Program-made: the position numbers and the translations under genes
Shown here: piece by piece, positions 61,434 through 64,000 of the stretch
Numbering within the stretch: position 1 is the first letter of the stretch
Layout: every line of letters starts with the position of its first letter
The notes under the pieces: model-generated
What the model was told of the DNA's origin: nothing
Databases searched by the model: none
Seen by the model: only the letters and a program-made list of their open reading frames with translations
Assembly: GCA_028823235.1 (NCBI GenBank)
Contig: JAPKBW010000001.1
Span: 78,405 to 142,404, forward strand
From: Longimicrobiales bacterium
GTDB taxonomy: Bacteria > Gemmatimonadota > Gemmatimonadetes > Longimicrobiales > Gaopeijiaceae
Length of the DNA: 64,000 nucleotides
Direction: 5' to 3'

Positions 61434-63029
61434 ATGAGCGAATCCGCGACAGACAACGAAGCTGAGGGAATGAGCGTCTCTGATACCCGGTCCGCCACGA
61501 ACCTCGCCGATGCGATCCGTGCGGCGGCAGACGTGCTGGAGCGGCTCGTCGATGATCGATCACTGCTGGCCTCCGTGGACAAGGCTGACCAGCAGCGGTT
61601 GCTCCACGCAGCCGGAAAAGTCTGGACTCCGGACGAAACTCGCCGGCGCCAGCTCACCCGAGCCCTCGCGAAACAGAGGAAGGCCGAGGCGACAAAGAAG
61701 GGCGAGGAGCTGCTCGAACAGACCGGCATACGCACGCTACGGCGGCGCCCGACGTTTACCACGCCAAATATTTACCCGCCTCTACCGGCAGGCGCACCGC
61801 TCGCCGCCGTCGAAGGGAATACGGACCATCGGGCGCCTCAACGACAGCATTGCTACGTGTGCAAGAACCACTACACGGAGTTGCATCATTTCTATGACCA
61901 GATGTGTCCACCGTGTGCGGAACTGAACTACCGGAAGCGTGGTGAGCTTGCCGATCTGTCTGGCAGAACAGCCCTGCTCACGGGCGGCCGAGTCAAAATT
62001 GGATATCAAGCCGGAATCAAACTGCTCCGGTCGGGGGCTGACCTCATTGTCACGACGCGCTTTCCCAGAGACGCCGCGGCACGCTATGCGGCGGAAGAGG
62101 ACTATTCGGAGTGGGGAGATCGACTTCAGATTTACGGCCTCGACCTTCGACACACGCCGAGCGTTGAAACCTTCTGTTCAGAGCTACTGAACACGCGAGA
62201 CCGGCTCGACATCATCATCAGTAATGCCTGCCAGACGGTACGACGCCCACCCGAGTTCTATGCACACATGATGGAGAACGAGGCTGCGGCGCTCGACGCG
62301 CTGCCATCCGGGGTGCAGGGCCTGCTGGGATCCTATGAAGGGCTCCGGGGCCACGACATGCTGCCCGACGGCAAGCGACCTTCGATCGACACACACGACC
62401 CGGACCTTCTCAATATCCCGGGAATCACACACGCGGCAGAGCTCTCTCAGATCCCTCTACTCGCGGAAGAGCGGGAGGCTCAGGATGCGCTGTTTCCAGT
62501 GGGAGAGCTCGACCAAGACCTCCAACAAATTGACCTCCGCGAAACGAACTCTTGGCGGATGCTCATGGCCGATGTCCCGACCGTGGAGCTTCTCGAGGTC
62601 CAGCTCGTCAACGCGGTAGCACCGTTCGTGCTGAATGCACGACTCAAGCCGCTCATGCTGAGGAACAACAACCGAGACAAGCACATTGTGAATGTCTCCG
62701 CGGTCGAGGGGCAGTTCTATCGGAACGCGAAGACGACGCGGCATCCACACACGAACATGGCCAAAGCGGCACTGAACATGATGACGCGGACGGCAGCTAC
62801 CGACTACTACAACGACGGCATCCATATGAATGCGGTAGACACCGGCTGGGTAACGGATGAAGACCCTGAGGCCATCGCCGCGAGGAAGACCGAGATGCAT
62901 CGATTCCACCCACCGCTCGACATCGTCGACGGCGCGGCGCGCATCGTGGATCCGATCATCAGCGGTATGAATACCGGCGAGCACATATGGGGGCAGTTCC
63001 TGAAGGACTACGTACCCGCCGACTGGTAG
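61434..63029 (+). CDS. SDR oxidoreductase with N-terminal zinc ribbon and atypical active site
   Basis: A 531-residue cytoplasmic protein. Residues 1-135 are helical and charged. C140-x2-C143 and C158-x2-C161 (HCYVCKNHY, MCPPCAELN) form a zinc-ribbon-like site. The Rossmann fold begins at LLTGGRVKIGYQAG (182-195); N264 in ISNAC and S422 in VNVSAVEGQF occupy expected positions. The canonical Y-x3-K is T440-N-M-A-K444; instead a Y429-R-N-A-K433 lies just after the serine. An insertion at about 280-365 is long for an SDR. The substrate is unknown; a lone gene, with OmpA 85 bp downstream. Confidence 0.86.
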   Translation: MSESATDNEAEGMSVSDTRSATNLADAIRAAADVLERLVDDRSLLASVDKADQQRLLHAAGKVWTPDETRRRQLTRALAKQRKAEATKKGEELLEQTGIRTLRRRPTFTTPNIYPPLPAGAPLAAVEGNTDHRAPQRQHCYVCKNHYTELHHFYDQMCPPCAELNYRKRGELADLSGRTALLTGGRVKIGYQAGIKLLRSGADLIVTTRFPRDAAARYAAEEDYSEWGDRLQIYGLDLRHTPSVETFCSELLNTRDRLDIIISNACQTVRRPPEFYAHMMENEAAALDALPSGVQGLLGSYEGLRGHDMLPDGKRPSIDTHDPDLLNIPGITHAAELSQIPLLAEEREAQDALFPVGELDQDLQQIDLRETNSWRMLMADVPTVELLEVQLVNAVAPFVLNARLKPLMLRNNNRDKHIVNVSAVEGQFYRNAKTTRHPHTNMAKAALNMMTRTAATDYYNDGIHMNAVDTGWVTDEDPEAIAARKTEMHRFHPPLDIVDGAARIVDPIISGMNTGEHIWGQFLKDYVPADW

Positions 63030-63114
63030 CCGCGGGGACTTCCCGGCGGGCAGGCTACCGCGAGTATTCACAAAGATCGCATCACGATGGGGGGACAGGA
63101 TAAAGAGTCTGGAA

Positions 63115-63768
63115 ATGGGTCGATGCGGGTCGGTCGTGCTGATGTTGGCGCTGGTGCTGACGCTGAGCAGTTGCGCGACGAACCTTCGGACAGGGGCCGT
63201 CGGAGGTGCAGCGGCCGGAGCCGTGATCGGCGGAACCGCCAGCGGGAGCGCACGCGATGCCATCATCGGCGCAGTGATCGGCGGAGCGGCGGGTGCAGTG
63301 ATCGGTGGCGTAATGGACGCTCAGGCCGAGGACCTTCAAGACAAGTTGCCAAACGCGAGGGTCGAAAGAATCGGCGAAGGCATCGGCGTAACCTTCGATT
63401 CCGGAATTCTTTTTGACGTAGGTCAGTCGACCCTTCGGACCGCCGCACCGCAGAATCTTCGAGAGCTGGCAGAGTCCCTGGAGGACTATGAGGGCACAAG
63501 CGTCCTTGTATTCGGCCACACCGATTCCACCGGGGACGTGGAGCTCAACCAGTCGCTCTCGGAGCGGCGAGCGGACGCGGCACGCACCTTCCTTCTGGGT
63601 GCCGGCCTGGATAATGACCGAGTTTCCGCGGTGGGTCGAGGCGAACAGGATCCAGTCGACACGAATGAGACAGAGGCTGGTCGCCAGGCCAACCGTCGGG
63701 TCTTGATCGCGATCTACGCCAGTGAAGACATGCAGGCTGAAATGATGAGGCGTCACGGCGGGCTCTGA
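63115..63768 (+). CDS. OmpA-family lipoprotein with glycine-zipper segment
   Basis: A 217-residue outer-membrane lipoprotein. Lipobox LSSC (signal VVLMLALVLTLSSC). A glycine-zipper (GAVGGAAAGAVIGGTASG, then AVIGGAAGAVIGGVMDA) spans about 28-68, like YiaD/YfiB-type proteins. The OmpA C-terminal peptidoglycan-binding domain (about 95-205) has FGHTDSTGDVELNQSLSERR and the D/R pair in GRGEQDPVDTNETEAGRQAN. It would tie the outer membrane to the cell wall. TGGAA lies just before the ATG. Confidence 0.93.
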   Translation: MGRCGSVVLMLALVLTLSSCATNLRTGAVGGAAAGAVIGGTASGSARDAIIGAVIGGAAGAVIGGVMDAQAEDLQDKLPNARVERIGEGIGVTFDSGILFDVGQSTLRTAAPQNLRELAESLEDYEGTSVLVFGHTDSTGDVELNQSLSERRADAARTFLLGAGLDNDRVSAVGRGEQDPVDTNETEAGRQANRRVLIAIYASEDMQAEMMRRHGGL

Positions 63769-63799
63769 GTCGCAGGCGCACCGACCCGAGCCGGGATCG

Positions 63800-64000
63800 G
63801 TGAGCCTGCGACTAACCTCCTGGCCCTTTTGGGGGCAGATATTTCGCTTGCAGGTCGGGCTCTTCCTGTACGGCTTCGCCCTAGCGTTGATGCTCGAGGC
63901 GCAGATCGGACTCGACCCCTGGTCTGCGCTCCACCAGGCCCTGAGCAGCCGCTCGGGACTCAGCTTCGGCCGGATCTCTCAGGGTATTGGCCTGCTGTTG
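63800..64000 (+). CDS. YczE/YitT-like membrane protein, partial (N-terminus only)
   Basis: Sixty-seven codons before the window edge. From GTG at 63800 the frame reads VSLRLTSWPFWGQIFRLQVG, then LFLYGFALALMLEAQIGLDP and WSALHQALSSRSGLSFGRIS, matching the first two helices of YczE-type five-helix membrane proteins, where GLDPW-x4-H-Q is characteristic. The start codon follows the OmpA stop by 31 bp. Function in this family is poorly known. Confidence 0.75.
   Translation, partial: MSLRLTSWPFWGQIFRLQVGLFLYGFALALMLEAQIGLDPWSALHQALSSRSGLSFGRISQGIGLLL

Noticed and set aside
1..64000. CRISPR arrays, insertion sequences, integrases, prophage genes, toxin-antitoxin or defence systems
   Set aside because: Looked for repeats with regular spacing, transposase or recombinase motifs and typical defence domains; none were found.

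Overview
The window (about 60% G+C by eye) looks like a chromosomal segment of a Gram-negative, aerobic, probably marine or soil heterotroph. The gene content fits Gemmatimonadota best: several exported S9 peptidases, two giant sortilin/BNR proteins, DUF5916, DUF481, a DUF1592/DUF1552 pair, an LVIVD-repeat protein, decayed FtsX-type permeases, and an LPS heptose gene (hldD) that implies an outer membrane. This placement is inference from gene content; there is no rRNA or phylogenetic marker here to fix it. I see no tRNA, rRNA, CRISPR array, insertion sequence or prophage.

Layout. 1-1358: 3' part of ilvD preceded by a coupled exported DUF5818-like gene. 1619-17687: an exported-protein zone with a class I aminotransferase, two ~1,000-residue sortilin-like paralogues, small exported proteins, a DUF305 / LVIVD-repeat pair ending in a strong terminator, an amidohydrolase and an S9 peptidase. 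17520-19746: a disturbed, AT-richer segment. The last 166 bp of the S9 gene and its AT-rich downstream DNA recur as a frameshifted, degenerate copy beyond an unfamiliar 383-residue exported gene. 19747-24107: an exported two-domain VOC protein overlapping an FMN-reductase gene killed by two in-frame stops, a trans-sulfuration enzyme divergent from an Lrp/AsnC regulator, then hldD. 24104-31231: DUF5916 and DUF481 outer-membrane proteins flanked by two FtsX permease remnants, then an NHL-repeat / sirtuin overlap and threonine ammonia-lyase. 31346-38505: alpha/beta hydrolase-PDZ fusion, M14 carboxypeptidase, an M1 peptidase relic, uup. 38545-44255: Rieske oxygenase opposite a two-subunit ThDP decarboxylase with a 44-residue coupled ORF, a metallo-beta-lactamase relic, and a PQQ dehydrogenase (with a lanthanide-type aspartate) overlapping its dihaem cytochrome c. 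44396-50927: orphan PPC domain, cold-shock gene with leader and terminator, ychF, an MFS protein, and a deiodinase-like nitroreductase with a PLP decarboxylase. 50995-55032: a second S9 peptidase and a large exported protein. 55246-61106: a three-gene operon (DUF1592-type cytochrome, Tat-exported DUF1552, exported ankyrin protein) whose last junction lies in a 24-bp perfect palindrome. 61434-64000: zinc-ribbon SDR, OmpA-like lipoprotein, and the start of a YczE-type membrane protein.

Together the genes point to protein and peptide degradation in the periplasm or at the surface (S9, M14, remnant M1, amidohydrolase), amino-acid interconversion (ilvD, ilvA, aminotransferase, trans-sulfuration, PLP decarboxylase) and periplasmic oxidation feeding c-type cytochromes. 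Seven or so clear gene relics in 64 kb suggest ongoing gene loss. The best candidates for something undescribed are the DUF1592-DUF1552-ankyrin operon with its palindromic translation junction, the coupled micro-ORF before the decarboxylase, the overlapping hairpins at 11149-11230, and the duplicated, broken S9 region. All coordinates and motifs were read by eye; no database search was run.
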